From NCBI RefSeq assembly GCF_029227915.1, contig NC_079879.1:34230501-34294500 (forward strand): a stretch of 64,000 nt of DNA. Reading direction: 5' to 3'. The notes under the pieces are model-generated. The model did not search any database, was not told where the DNA came from, and worked only from the letters and a program-made list of their open reading frames with translations. The DNA comes from Hydractinia symbiolongicarpus. Taxonomy: Eukaryota > Cnidaria > Hydrozoa > Anthoathecata > Hydractiniidae. The stretch's first letter is position 1. Each line of letters starts with the position of its first letter. Below are positions 27,401 to 37,133 of the stretch, piece after piece. Position numbers and translations under genes: made by a program.

Positions 27401-29498
27401 GTCACCCAGTATTATGTGGCCACCTGTCAATAGCAAATTGGCAGTGACGGACCAAGCAAGCGGTTCTAGTGATGTTGTGTGCTTTATAATCGATAATTAT
27501 GTGGATATATTCTCGCCCGAGAACGAATACGTACTTGGTGCGGAAACTGATATACAATTAGACGACGGACATGGTGAAGACTCTGATTCCGGTGTTGACC
27601 AAGTCATCTATAAATCGCACCATCCGTCCATGGATGATGATGACCAAAAAAATGATTCCGAAAAAGAAAACGAACCTCCGACGCCTGATTTTATATTCAC
27701 ACCAGATACCAACCGATTGAGCTCAGCATTTGCCCAAAGTGATTCAAGTATAGGGACAAACGATTCCGACGAAACGAAGCCGGTTATAAATAAGGTGAAC
27801 ATACCATCCATATCACTAGTTCCGGAGAAAATTTCTGTTTCAAAGAGCAGCCCAACGACACCGATCTTGTCAAGACGTGGCGATGCTCTCCTGGAACGAA
27901 ATAAACCCAACGATGTAAAGAATCTTTCAGATATGTCCGACCACGAGTTTGGTGACCAAAACGAACATTTTCAACGGAAGCTACTTAAACAACCGAGAAA
28001 TAAACGCTTGTTGAGTAGTACCACAACGAGTGCTGAACTTATTGAACATAAACGCCATATGTCTGAACCGGCACCGAAACACAACGACAAAAAACGGCAT
28101 GATTTAACAAAGAGCAAAAATGAAAACTTTCAATCTCGTGGAGCCTCAGAAAGTGCTGCGTCAACTAGGCTTGCTAAGAAAAGCGTCATCTCTCAACCAA
28201 TTATTCAACATTTTGCAACTGAATATTATGCCACGCCAAACATTATTTTCAATTCTGTTGATCGACGGCGTCAACCAGCCGCGCCGTCATATGAAGAGCA
28301 TATACAACGAACTCAAGCAAAGCACCGAGTTATAAAATCCGCAGCTGTTAAACCGCCTTTGATTGCACAAGCTCAGGTCGTGCAGCGTCATCAGGTTGAA
28401 AGTTACGAACCGCTGAAAATGCTCACGAATAATAACTCGGCTACCCAACGTGACATAAACAACGCGTCAAACGCAACCAGTGAAAATACATTGCCTAATC
28501 AAAATAAGAAAACAAATAGTCAAGAAGATATTAACGAACGTTTTAATTCGATTGTACAAACTATTAGTGATAGTATGCCTGTGAGTAAATGTCACTCGAC
28601 GAGGATATCGAGCAATTCACCAACTCCAAGTTGTTCGTCGTTAACAAGCACGTCTAGTTTAACCTCCTCTCCAATGGATACATCGCCACCTAGAACTGAG
28701 GTTGTGAAAAGTCTAGAGGAACCACAAATGCAAACGGTAAATGTCGAAACTGTGAACGTTCGAAAAGTAAACATCCTACCGACAGCACCAAAACCCGACA
28801 GAAGAAAAATACAAAAACTAGACTTAAAAGTTGTGGACACTTCGGTGGAACATACGCCCGTACGATACACAAATAGTTTGGATAGTAGCGTTTCCGACGT
28901 AACGTCTCCACCAATTTCTGACTGCGTGTTCTTATCACCGAGTTCGGATAAAGAAAATGAAAGTATGGCGACATCCCCAAAATTCAACAGTCCATTCTCG
29001 TTGACTTTAAAAAGCGAAGGGAAAAAGAATGTAGAGTCCGACGTCAGTGATAATCGAGGCCAGTCACTTCAATTAAAAAAGACTTTGTTAACTAAGGCAC
29101 CAATGAAACTTGACCAGCTACGTGGTTCGACTTCCCGAGAAGATAACGGTAGAGTTGTAACAGCAAGAGAAATGCGACGAACAAATAGAAGACTGAAATC
29201 TGAAATTCGAAATGCCTTCAACGAGGGAAAGTTTGTTTACAAGCTACCATCCCGCAGCGAAACTTCTCTCCAGGGTGCTATTCCAAGTAGAGGTTTGAGG
29301 ATGAATATTAATGGACATTTACGTGGTGAAAACAGCGCAGTGCTAGGAACACAACGAAATCATTTATCAAAACAGACTGCAGACATACTAGGTGCTTCTC
29401 GAATTCGTTATACAGAAAATAATAACGTTGCAGAATCAAGGACGTGTGACCATGATGATAATAAAGAATGTTCACCGCAAAACGAATCATATGTATGA
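633..29498 (+). CDS. Dual-architecture Rho regulator locus: DH (RhoGEF) exons followed by ARHGAP20-like PH-RA-RhoGAP; 5' partial
   Basis: Composite gene model built by hand from exon phases. Shared exons seen: 633-720, 2410-2455, 2722-2791, 3188-3293, 4767-4877, 6370-6414 (DH domain); 15049-15123, 16764-16825 (linker); 20544-20679, 21030-21094, 21603-21752, 21835-21876 (PH); 22836-22929, 23155-23232, 23575-23641, 23857 to 24012 or 24029 (RA); 25755-25878, 26389-26452 (linker); 26791-26896, 27036-27201, 27278-29498 (RhoGAP and tail). Established: ARHGAP20 has PH, Ras-association and RhoGAP domains and stimulates GTP hydrolysis by Rho-family GTPases downstream of Rap. Seen here: the same order, plus a Dbl-homology domain upstream, the catalytic module of RhoGEFs. 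Inference: one locus encodes opposing GEF and GAP activities. The 5' end lies outside the window. The link between 16825 and 20544 is unresolved; the two halves could be separate transcripts. Confidence 0.7.
4306..4665 (+). CDS. Alternative first exon 1 (120 aa) of the Rho regulator locus
   Basis: An ATG opens 120 codons that end GAA ATG followed by a gtacgt donor, phase 0. The next shared exon (4767) is only 101 bases away and starts in phase 0, so the two join cleanly. The product would begin in the middle of the DH domain and so could not be a normal GEF. The peptide is basic and serine-rich, with SLRRSKSLLHIR and RRKFSYGSS, which resemble basophilic-kinase or 14-3-3 sites. No splice acceptor or open frame leads into it from upstream: the frame opens about three codons before the ATG. 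Called an alternative N-terminus; transcript evidence is needed to exclude a chance ORF. Confidence 0.6.
5164..5331. repeat. 24-bp minisatellite, 7 perfect copies
   Basis: CGTAATATCACACTGCGAGG plus GTAT, repeated seven times without a single difference, in the intron between DH exons 4767-4877 and 6370-6414. Because 24 is a multiple of 3, several frames stay open through it; these are not genes. Confidence 0.97.
5425..5475 (+). repeat. tRNA-like fragment, probable old SINE
   Basis: ACTCAGTGGTAGAG matches the A box of many tRNAs. A weak B-box-like CGGGTTGTTACAC follows at normal spacing, but acceptor-stem pairing was not seen. It is too degraded to call a tRNA gene. Confidence 0.3.
8140..8379. 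repeat. 15-bp minisatellite, 16 copies
   Basis: GATTACTTGTTACGA and variants (GATTACTTGTTGCGA, GGTCACTTGTTACGA), 16 units in 240 bases with no length change. In an intron of the Rho regulator locus. The unit's open frame encodes repeats of RDYLL and is not a supported gene. Confidence 0.97.
9085..9333 (+). CDS. Alternative first exon 2 (83 aa) of the Rho regulator locus
   Basis: ATG at 9085 is the first in-frame ATG. It opens 83 codons and ends at ACG followed by a gtaggt donor, phase 0, matching the phase-0 start of the next shared exon at 15049. The peptide is hydrophilic and rich in Lys, Arg and Ser, with NLSRSVSVNSGK, VERKASRMSP and RRKRSNTIDVG. It has no recognised domain. It lies within the 8.6-kb intron between the last DH exon and the linker, and its product would start downstream of most of the DH domain. 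The frame stays open for 12 codons before the ATG, but without another ATG. Confidence 0.62.
11295..12176 (+). CDS. Alternative first exon 3 (294 aa) of the Rho regulator locus
   Basis: The longest alternative N-terminus. The frame is open from 11160, but the first in-frame ATG is 11295 in a good context (aacaagATGa). The 294 codons end TTC AAG followed by gtattt, phase 0, matching shared exon 15049. The peptide is polar and probably disordered, with many R-x-x-S sites (RSKSAGISDDE, FRHNSMPAEK, RFRRRASFEGD). Its last about 50 residues look helical (KQAWVPLREALNAISALKGG, then WEMIQKELELLKLEQ) and would run into the amphipathic linker helix of exon 15049. No named domain. A shadow frame on the other strand is open for 145 codons but is not supported. 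Confidence 0.7.
14538..14636. repeat. 21-bp minisatellite, about 4.7 copies
   Basis: Units of TATTTAGTAGTAACCACGCCA with scattered changes, in the intron before exon 15049. Open in several frames because of the unit length; not coding. Confidence 0.93.
15049..16825 (+). CDS. Linker exons after the DH domain (15049-15123 and 16764-16825)
   Basis: Exon 15049-15123 (75 bases, phase 0 to 0) follows a strong acceptor and reads FKIIQVQEKFPNDKLDLDV. That is the usual end of the last DH helix leading to the DH-PH linker: compare the 'I..IQ.K' followed by 'LDL' seen in many Dbl proteins. Exon 16764-16825 (phase 0 to 2) reads QAETENKVATSTFTLAKIVQ and then TG at the donor gtaatc. Its phase is what is needed to reach the PH exon at 20544, but TG plus the first base A gives TGA; reading on into the intron gives TGG TAA. 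Either a different donor is used (TTTCAC then gttagc is in phase), or another exon intervenes, or a DH-only isoform ends here. A polyadenylation-like AATAAA at 17079-17084 suits the last option. Confidence 0.55.
16830..20250. other. Introns around alternative exon 18114
   Basis: A frame open from 16942 to 17215 after an acceptor-like ctttag could supply a bridging exon, but its translation is not recognisable. The rest is AT-rich. A 20-base stretch at 17267-17286 (GTCCTGGAGGGGAGGTTGAA) recurs with one change at 25397-25416. Confidence 0.4.
18114..18487 (+). CDS. Alternative first exon 4 (124 aa plus split codon) of the Rho regulator locus
   Basis: ATG at 18114 opens 124 codons that end TGT AGA AG before a gtatgt donor (phase 2). 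Joined to the A at 20544 this makes AGA (Arg) and the frame continues through the PH exons. The peptide begins MTELDRKKPSIHLELPAISG and contains RKRPLSLSSIKDLR and TKSAPSTPNLIHANRLSKID. The SAPS segment recalls the short serine-rich stretch near the N-terminus of vertebrate ARHGAP20. This is the most likely start of the conventional PH-RA-RhoGAP form, together with exon 20251. Confidence 0.72.
20251..20411 (+). CDS. Alternative first exon 5 (53 aa plus split codon) of the Rho regulator locus
   Basis: A short exon. ATG at 20251 opens MTFSYWNTLPLYRKPKKLPD and the frame runs to AAG CCG TT before a perfect donor gtaagt at 20412 (phase 2). Joined to exon 20544 the split codon is TTA (Leu) and the frame stays open. 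The intron would be only 132 bases. The peptide is basic and ends near RTVSSGDVCK, again an R-x-x-S site. It follows the same design as the four other in-intron ATG exons. Confidence 0.62.
20544..21876 (+). CDS. PH domain exons of the ARHGAP20-like protein
   Basis: Exons 20544-20679, 21030-21094, 21603-21752 and 21835-21876, with phases 2-0, 0-2, 2-2 and 2-2 all consistent. The domain begins VRRLYIQEGPVKL, continues ERYFILFNDLLLVAKPK, RVRVSEIWLAHCIDDV, FVIGWPTTNYVAAF, and ends TEEKELWFTAL, the C-terminal helix with its invariant Trp. The segments FILFNDLLLVAK and GWPTTNYVA are close to the PH domain of vertebrate ARHGAP20 (from memory, not a search). The opening RRLYIQEGPVKL also looks like the start of PH domains that directly follow a DH domain. 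PH domains bind phosphoinositides or proteins at membranes. Confidence 0.88.
22836..24029 (+). CDS. Ras-association (RA) domain exons of the ARHGAP20-like protein
   Basis: Exons 22836-22929, 23155-23232, 23575-23641 and 23857-24029 encode EPKAVIIKVYNRT, ARSVIKTSLDQFQ, NDYQLWLSAKDHVPYPLLGH, ELPYSIKMNYSRS and CQFVLKKTKKGG. This is the ubiquitin-like RA pattern of ARHGAP20, which in mammals binds Rap1-GTP. The last exon has two possible ends. AAG before gtttat at 24029 is phase 0 and clashes with the next exon (25755), which needs one carried base. AATC before gtgtca at 24012 gives phase 1 and joins in frame. I prefer 24012, or else a tiny exon is missing in the 1.7-kb intron that follows. Confidence 0.85.
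24030..25754. other. Intron between RA and linker exons
   Basis: 1.7 kb, AT-rich. It may hide a very small exon if the donor at 24029 is used. Contains the second copy of the dispersed 20-base sequence at 25397-25416. Confidence 0.4.
25755..26452 (+). CDS. RA-to-GAP linker exons
   Basis: Exon 25755-25878 (phase 1 to 2) reads RKWKNPIKKSPIINWAMNKK, matching the basic stretch followed by 'INWAF' that sits between RA and RhoGAP in vertebrate ARHGAP20. Exon 26389-26452 (phase 2 to 0) reads LFGNPLTQLSTEENLIPKPI, the run-in to RhoGAP domains (GxPL...N..P.P). Both have clean GT-AG ends. They fix the identity of the gene as ARHGAP20-like rather than another PH-RhoGAP family. Confidence 0.83.
26791..29498 (+). 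CDS. RhoGAP catalytic domain and long disordered C-terminal tail
   Basis: Exons 26791-26896, 27036-27201 and the terminal exon 27278-29498. RhoGAP signatures are intact: the arginine finger in TTGIFRKSALLRT, the Lys of VLKEFFRSLPDSLI, and the Asn of NSYNLSICVSPSIMWPP. The domain should therefore be catalytically competent in accelerating GTP hydrolysis by Rho, Rac or Cdc42. From about 27560 the exon encodes about 640 polar residues rich in Ser, Thr, Asn and Asp with acidic patches (LDDGHGEDSDSGVD) and proline-directed sites, with no named domain. A related disordered tail is found in ARHGAP20. Stop is TGA at 29496; polyadenylation-like signals follow at 29567 and 29784. Confidence 0.9.
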
Positions 29499-29566
29499 CC
29501 ACAGCCGAATAATTTAGTGAGAAAATTTTTGCTGTTAAAAAAGGAAACAAAGTTTCGCAGAATGAA

Positions 29567-29789
29567 AATAAAATGTCCATTCCCCTTTCCGTATCATGCA
29601 GAATCGTATACTAAAAAAGTCTACGTCTGCCTGGTAACAATTTCTTCTACAAAATCTGATACAGCGCGTTTTTTCGGAAATGAAATTTGGTGACCTTTTT
29701 TAAATGAAATCCCAGCCTGCTTTGTGGTACGTGCGGAAACTTTGTTTTTTTAGAACGCTTCTTTTATAATTTTTCTGTTTTGTAATAAA
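29567..29789 (+). terminator. Polyadenylation signals of the Rho regulator gene
   Basis: AATAAA occurs at 29567-29572 and again at 29784-29789, 70 and 290 bases after the stop codon. Either could define the 3' end; the second is followed by T-rich sequence. Confidence 0.5.
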
Positions 29790-31399
29790 CTATTACTTGT
29801 AAATATGTGACATGTATATTATTATTATTATTCTTTTAAAAATGATTACACCTATTTTATCAATATATTTCCTTGTTAATATCTACATGTGCCTTGTTAT
29901 CACCCCCCCCCCCCCCCCCCCGCCGTCTTCTAAATGAATCTACCGTGAAGACCCTTTTTTATCACAACCCTTATTAACCAAAACATAGAACCTATGACTC
30001 TTTTTTGTTGGCATAAGGACTGAGCGAGTCGTAGAAATAGGGTTGACCCAAAGGATATACGCAAGCAGTGTTAATTTAAAAACCATCCCCCCCAGGTTAT
30101 TTCTTTTTTCGAACCATATATCTACTGTTAATGTTTTAATTTTGTGGTATTTGGGATATCTTAAAATTTTCTTGAAGTTTGTGGTACTATTCATACCAAC
30201 CTTGTTCCCAACCTTTTAAATGAGGCAGCGACGTGGTGAATGTGTTTATACCAACATTCAACCCGTAAATGCTATTTATGGAAAAATTTTGCATGTTCCA
30301 ACCTTCCAAAAGAACATGTCAGGAAGTTAATGACTCCGGTCGAAGACTGAAGCTCATTTCTGGTGCAATGTGCGCTCATTGAAAAAAATTATATTTCAAA
30401 CCAATGCGTAAGTGAATTGTGAGTTCTCTGATCAAAGAATGTGTACGCCATCGTAATTTACATAATGGATATGTTATAGAGTACTGTTATAGTTTGAAAC
30501 CAGCTTTCTGCTCGAAAAAAAAAGCGTGAAAAGGACGGTTCGAAAGTCAATGAAAAAGTTCATTTAAATACATAATTTTGCTACAGAATTTTATATTAAA
30601 TATATTTACATATTCAGTAGTATTTATAGAATAATACAAGGTATTTGTGAACAGAAAAAAACAAGTGTAATTTTTTTCAGAATTCTTTAAAATGCCAGTG
30701 ACAAATCAGGGCATGTGACCATGGAAAACTAATTAAGTTTTAAACTGATAAACTTCTGTAATACGCGAAAAGAATTATTAAAAAAATTGCTGTTAAAAAA
30801 GGGAATAAAAATTTCTAATAATTATCCCAAGTAATTCTATTTTCTTTTTTGGTATTCGATGACAGTTTTTTTCTGACATGTGATCATGAATCAGCGTGCG
30901 TCGTACGTGACGCCTTTTTGTTTCTTGAAACGACGGCTACTTGTCGTAATCTTTGCGATGCCTGGTAGAGCGATTTGAATGGGACAAACTTTTGTTTCTT
31001 CCACCAATCTTCAAATTTTCTTGTTCTATAACAAACAAAGCTATACTCAATCCTCTCTTCTTTGGGCGAACATTCATTTTTTACACTTGTTTAAGAATGT
31101 CGACCTTTCATAAAACACAGAACTGTAACTTGTTAATAAGCAAACAAACCTTCCAAACGTTTATTTATTCGATCAAGTGATTCCATTACACAACGCTCTT
31201 CAATTGATAAAGCTGTCATACCTAAGTAATATAACACATGTCTAAGTAACATTTTTTAAAAAACAAAATTTTTTTTCATAACGACAAGAAAAACACAAAA
31301 TAACTCCAAAAACAGAACACAGTTATATTTTCGTTTCTCTTCAGATCTATATGACACCACGTGCAGACATATCAATTCAAAATCGCTAATCTGATTGGA
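29790..31399. other. Intergenic region between convergent genes
   Basis: 1.6 kb between the 3' ends of the Rho regulator and CEP126-like genes. It holds the C19 run and AT-rich sequence; no supported gene. Confidence 0.55.
29903..29921. repeat. Homopolymer C, 19 bases
   Basis: An uninterrupted run of 19 C shortly after the polyadenylation signals of the Rho regulator gene. The length may be unreliable because of sequencing. Confidence 0.9.
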
Positions 31400-31405
31400 T
31401 TTATT
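31400..31405 (-). terminator. Possible polyadenylation signal of the CEP126-like gene
   Basis: AATAAA on the minus strand about 150 bases past the stop codon at 31554. Other AT-rich candidates exist further on, so this is only the nearest good match. Confidence 0.35.
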
Positions 31406-31553
31406 CCACATTTAAGCATTCTTTAAAGAGCTCGAACGTACATTTCTAATGAAAATCTCGAAAGTTCCAAATCTATTTTTCTATTTTTTTCTCCAAAAAT
31501 TCAAGAAGGGAGGCATGAATGGTTGCAGCAAGGGACTCTTCTACACAAAGAAG

Positions 31554-34500
31554 TTATAAGTTTAAGACAAACGTTTTCGTACCAGTATGCTGTCCATTTT
31601 GCTTTCGTTGCAATCGTTTCGATGCTACAAACACAGCCTCAGTTTGACGTGGCGATAACGACTGCTTTGCACAAAGTTCTTCCAAAGCCATAAACGATGC
31701 CATGCTGGATGTGACTGCTGAAGCATTAAAAATATTTGAACGTTTTATATCTGGTGTTATTTTAATAAATATCATTTTACTTCAATAACAACCTAAATTC
31801 ATTCCGTACAGTCGAATTGACCCATGATTATTTTGGTAGCAAACTCTCATGTGGGTGGTGTTTTTTTGCATAACTTTGCAGAAAGTAATTCGCTCGTCGC
31901 ACAGCTGTACTAGGTGTTGTAAAATATAATAAAAATTTATCTTTGTTAAATCACATACCTGGAGCTGTGGAAAATGCTATAATAAATATCGCCAAGTCAA
32001 GGTATGTTAGTACAAGAAAGTACTGAATGGAGAAACACTTACTATTTCGGTATTCATCAATCACATTAGATTTGTTAGTATGTCTGTCCATGGAACTGCC
32101 ATTAAATACTTCGCGTTCTAGTCCATTTTTCACAGAGCTTTTTATCATACGGCTTGCTCTCTGAGGAAGCAAAGCTTGACGTTTCGCATAGCTACCTGTA
32201 CTGCTCACACTGTCGAAAGAGTTTTGGCGATATAAAGAGTCATGATGTAGTTTGTTCGTTGAACGTCGGCTGAAGGACGAACCTGAAAATGTTCTCTGCT
32301 GACGTGAATGGGCGTTAATCGTGTATACACTGTCCGACATGGCATGATCAGGTGTTTCAGACCGAAGACATTCTCGTACGTTTGCCCACAGCTTGTTGAT
32401 TTCGTCGTCAGTCGGTGTTTTATCCAACGCAATATGTGCCACAGGAGCCGTTAAGTTATTGACATGCTCTGTGTATCTTTGCCGATTTCTGTTGTCAGAA
32501 GTGCTTGAACGTGTTCGATGGTTTTCTGGACGGGGTGGCTTTTGATTTCTAACAGGTGTTGCGCTAATAGTTCTCTGATGAGACACATTCCGTATATTGT
32601 TTACATCAGTATCTTGCGTGTTTCGTGAAACTTTATACTCGATACCGTATAAGTTTTCATTAGGAATGTTATTTGAAGTAAGATCATTTTTCGGATTCGA
32701 TGGAGGATGCGGAAAAAAGTTCCCAACGGGTTTGCGTTTCTTGGAGTCGGCACTAACGATAACACGGCCACGTCTAGCTGGTATAGAATGAACACGAATT
32801 GGTATGGCTGTACCTTCTCTGACTGCTTCTTTGATTTTATCGTCAGCAGCAATATTATGATGTTGTAACTTTCTCCGTTGTACGCCTTCAAGGTCGCTCA
32901 GGTTTTCACTTTCCAGATGGTTACTAGGTGTAGGCATTTGTTGTAGACATTTGTTGTTCTCGTCATCAACCAAATTTCGACTGTTTTCAAATGTCAACTG
33001 AGCAAGGTTACGTTCCACCTCTTCATAAATTTTGTCTTTGCTTTTAAAATCTATACTATGGTTCTCATTTTGCTCCTTTGAGGTATCGCCTTTAGCTTTG
33101 TACTTATTAGTTGATGTATTAAGCTTAGTGTTATCAATAGACTGTTTATCATTAGATTTATTCACATCACTTTGATTTATATGTGGTTTTGTTTTACGGT
33201 GAGCTTCGGAAATAACTTTGTTATCGACAGAATTTTGTCGGGAAGGTGTCTTTTTAGGTTGCGTTATATTCTTCTTCACTCTGTATTTATTTTTATTGAT
33301 ACTGTCGTTCAAAGAAGGACCCTCTCGTCTCGAGGATTGATGTATACTCGGATGGTAATACAGTTTGCTCGCCTCAACAGATGGATCAGGGATATCTTGC
33401 GCCTGATCAAATAATTGGGTTCTATTAATGTCTTTTTCAATGTTTTTTTCTTTGTATTGACTTTTAATATTCATATTTTGGTTCGTTTCAACGACATGAT
33501 CTTGTATTTGTTGTTTTTGCTCATTTTGCCGCTGTTGTTGTTGTTGCTGTTGTTGTATTGGCTGTATGATTTGGTGTTGCTTTTGTGCTATACTTGATTG
33601 TTGTGGTTGTCCATTGCTCATGAGATGATCATCCCTGGAATTTTGGTACGATATATATAAAGAAGAGTATGGATCTGAAAGCGGCGAATATATCATCTCT
33701 TCTGCTTTTGCGCAAGGCTGATTATCAACATCAAGTGAATCTGATGGAATATTTATTATAGTACTGAGACACATCGTATTTGAGTTCGAGTTTGTATTTT
33801 TATGTTCTACATTTAATTTCTGGGTGTTAATGTCATTTCTTACTAGTGTATCCTGACTTGCAGCATCTGATGCAGGATTTAACAAATTATTTAAAGCAAT
33901 TGGATCTACTCCATAATTTCGTTGATGCTGCTGTTGCGAGTGAGTGTGTTGATGTTGCATCGATACAGCCGGTTTTAATCGCGAAGATATATCGTTATAA
34001 CTATCAACAGGTCCATAACTAAAATTATACGAAGAATACAAATCCTCAGTCTTAGCAGAAGGCATGTGTGAGAAATATCTCCTTTCCATTTCCTCTGTCG
34101 GATAAGGCAACAAGTTATTCGCACGTTCATTATTCGCATGTGGAATATGGTTACCTTGATCGTAATCTGAATAACTTAATGGATTATGATAGGGCTGTGA
34201 TTCGATATTATTTTGTGATTCAGTAGTTATTGTATGCGTGTTTGATAATGTATAAGGAACAGAGAAATTATTATTATTGACAGCGTCATAGTACCCGTTA
34301 GAGTTAGGCTGCATTGATTGCACGGTATTGACAGTGGTGACTGTATTGACATTGTCAGGTACAAAACCCTTTGAGCTATCAAAAAGTGCGTCGTTTTGTA
34401 ATTTATTTATAGGCAGATCGCTATTGTTATTTTCAATAGGTTCGACTATAGAACCTTTGATTATCGAATCCTCCCCACTTTCATTTTTCTTGACAGAATT

Positions 34501-37133
34501 TAAACTATCTTTCGAGTTAAGCGAATCATCAGTCATTGCAGAAGAACTGCTTGAAGAAGGTTCAACTGATGCTTGGCTAACGACCTGCGTTTGCGGGTTA
34601 ACTTGGTTGGACATCAAAGGCGTTACAACAGCTACGTTGTTTTGAGAAGGTAGTGATTCGGGGTAATTATAATCACCGTTCATTGGATATCGAGGCAACA
34701 ATGCTTCTTGTCTCAATAAGTCAAGCATACCTTCTGTGGTTATAATATAAGAATTCGATTCTCTTTTTTTCTCCTGGAAATTGTTAGACGTCTCATTTCT
34801 CTGAATGCGTTTGTAAAGGGGAATTCGATCAGTCATTTTCGAGACGAGAGGTTCAGTTTTACCATCATTGAATTCGATGCTGTTTGAGAACGTAACTTTT
34901 CGTTGACTTGAATCTAAGGCTGCTCTTACACGGGCGCTTTTTAAACTGCTCCTTAAAAGCCGTTCTTCGTTTAAACTATCGTCACTGCAAACACTGTCAG
35001 TGGGTGAGCTGACTTCATTGTTGACACTAACAAGAGGTGTCTGCTCCGTGTGGCGTAAGTCTGGGTTAAAAATAGCTTGATTAGAAATATGATTTTGATT
35101 AAAATCTTGTATTATACTAGAATGAAACGAATTATCATTTTGTGCATCATGCTTTTTATCTGAAGAGTTATGAAACATGTTATCACTGAGGAGATTCGAC
35201 AAATGCGAAGACAGATACGAATTCGGTGCGTAAACGCTGTTTTGAAAGATTGGTGACATTTTCAAGCCATCGACATTTTCTTGGGAGGTGTCTTTCTTTT
35301 CTCTGGCAGAGTTCACACGAACGCCATTTTGAATTTCGATAACGTGCCCTCTGACTTTGTACTTTCCATCCTTTAATCCACTAGACGAACCTGAGCAAAT
35401 ACAAATCATAACGAAAACTTGAACGAAAAGAAAATATAAATCATTTACAACGCTAATAACATGGCAAATAGGAAGTCCAGCAGATTTAAGTTCATTGGGT
35501 AGCAAAAAAATTTACTTGTGTGATCAAAGACTTAGTTAATGCATGTTTATTACGGCTTTTGTTTCGTAAACATTGTCAAAAGTTGAATTAAATATTTAAA
35601 ATAAATTTAAAACCAGGAGTTAGTATGTGATTTACCTTTTTATATTTTAATATCAAAATCAGAGTTACATTTTTTAAGCCACACATAGGTAGATGTAAAA
35701 ATATTTGAAACATGAAATCAATGAGACATAATTATTCTAAAGACCTTTAAATAAACAATCTAACTGAATTACATTGGTTTAGATAGGTACCTTGTCTTTT
35801 ATAATGAGTCTTTGAAGGATGATGTTTGAGGTCATGAACACGTTGAAACTTTTCAGTTGCTAGTTGTTGCTTCAACTTTCTGCTCTTTAAAATAATTTGT
35901 CTTCTTGCTTCTTCTTCATCATCTTGTGCTTTCTTTCTATGTTCAAGCTTTCTTAAAAGAAAACAACAACAGTCTATAAATAGAGTATTTCGATTGCGTT
36001 CTTTTAATTGTAAACAAATGTCACTTGGAATGTGAAGAAATTTTTACGCTGTTATATTTGTTATTTCAAATTTACTGTATGTTGCAAACTTAATGAGAAA
36101 TTGCTTAATAATATCAAAGTGAGACACAGTGTCCTGATCACATGGTTGCAAAGTATTAAAAGTTAAATCAATCTTTAAGGACTAAGAAGCCAGAGTTGAT
36201 TTTAAAGTAGCTCCCTAAAACAACCAAGGTTTTTTTAGATTTTAGGAGACATTTTTACAAAACTTTAAAAGAAAGTGGAAATTATTTTCTTGAAGGTGCT
36301 AACTTATTTTTAAGAGTTTTACATTTAAAGGAAAATATAGTTTTATGGGAAAAAATAAAACTGGCCTGAAAACTAGAGAAAGTTTTGTTGTTGTAGAAAC
36401 TCGCAATGATAAGATCGAACTAAAATTATAATTTTCCCGGATATTCCACTTCTATATTCTTTACAAGAAACTTTAAAAAAAAAAAGAAAGATTTTGGGGG
36501 AATTAAGGAAGAGTATTGACTTTTAAAGTTTCTAGGAGTAATAGTTTTTAAAAATAAACCATCATTATAGGTCATTCTGATACAGGTATTTTGGGCCTCA
36601 TTGGAAGTGGGGAATGTCACGATCAACTTATCAAAAAGTTACGAAATGAATTGTTGCACTGTTGAACCATGGAATTATGTAATGATCAAGAGTAATCATT
36701 GAATCCAACCTGAATCTATTTTTTTAAAATCGTTAAAATTTCAGAACTTTTTAGGAGGAATGTGCTATAATTATATGCTAATTTTTATGGTTTTTGAACT
36801 AAACAGATCACTGAAACAGTCTAATGCAAGACTATAAAATGCATATCATCGGAACTCCAACAGGGATAAAATAAATAGTGATCAGCAGAATTTTTCTTAC
36901 CTACAAATTCAAACAAGAAAGAACTGTATCAAACATACAAAAGGGAATAAGAAATAGAAATCTAACAAGCAAGTTACAACAAAAGATCTAAAAGCTACAA
37001 AAAAACTTACTTTCTTATCGCATTGGTTTGTTGCGATAACTCTTTAATTTTTTGCTTCCTTGCAACCTTATTATTGTGGTCTTCTTGCTTGAGAATCTCA
37101 ATATGTTCACGTGCCAGTTCTCTACTTTTTTTA
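31554..37133 (-). CDS. CEP126-like centrosomal coiled-coil protein candidate, 5' end not found
   Basis: Four minus-strand exons: 37133-37011, 35951-35791, 35390-32043 and 31750-31554, with phases 2-2, 2-1, 1-1 and 1-stop, giving about 1,275 residues. The first two encode a charged helix (SRELAREHIEILKQEDHNNK, then KLEHRKKAQDDEEEARRQII) ending LATEKFQRVHDLKHHPS. The TEKFQR-H stretch after a charged coiled coil resembles the N-terminus of vertebrate CEP126 (KIAA1377), a centrosome, midbody and cilium protein. This is from memory and not searched. The 3.3-kb exon is polar and disordered, with a polyglutamine tract near 33530-33560, RSSLKSARVRAAL and RKVTFSN. The last exon ends in a helix, MASFMALEELCAKQSLSPRQ. 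At least one upstream exon, ending phase 2, is missing. The gene converges on the Rho regulator gene. Confidence 0.55.

Noticed and set aside
28592-28987. 131-codon minus-strand frame
   Set aside because: Shadow of the terminal Rho regulator exon.
33172-34645. Several plus-strand frames
   Set aside because: Antisense to the 3.3-kb exon of the CEP126-like gene; compositions mirror its Gln- and Asn-rich coding.
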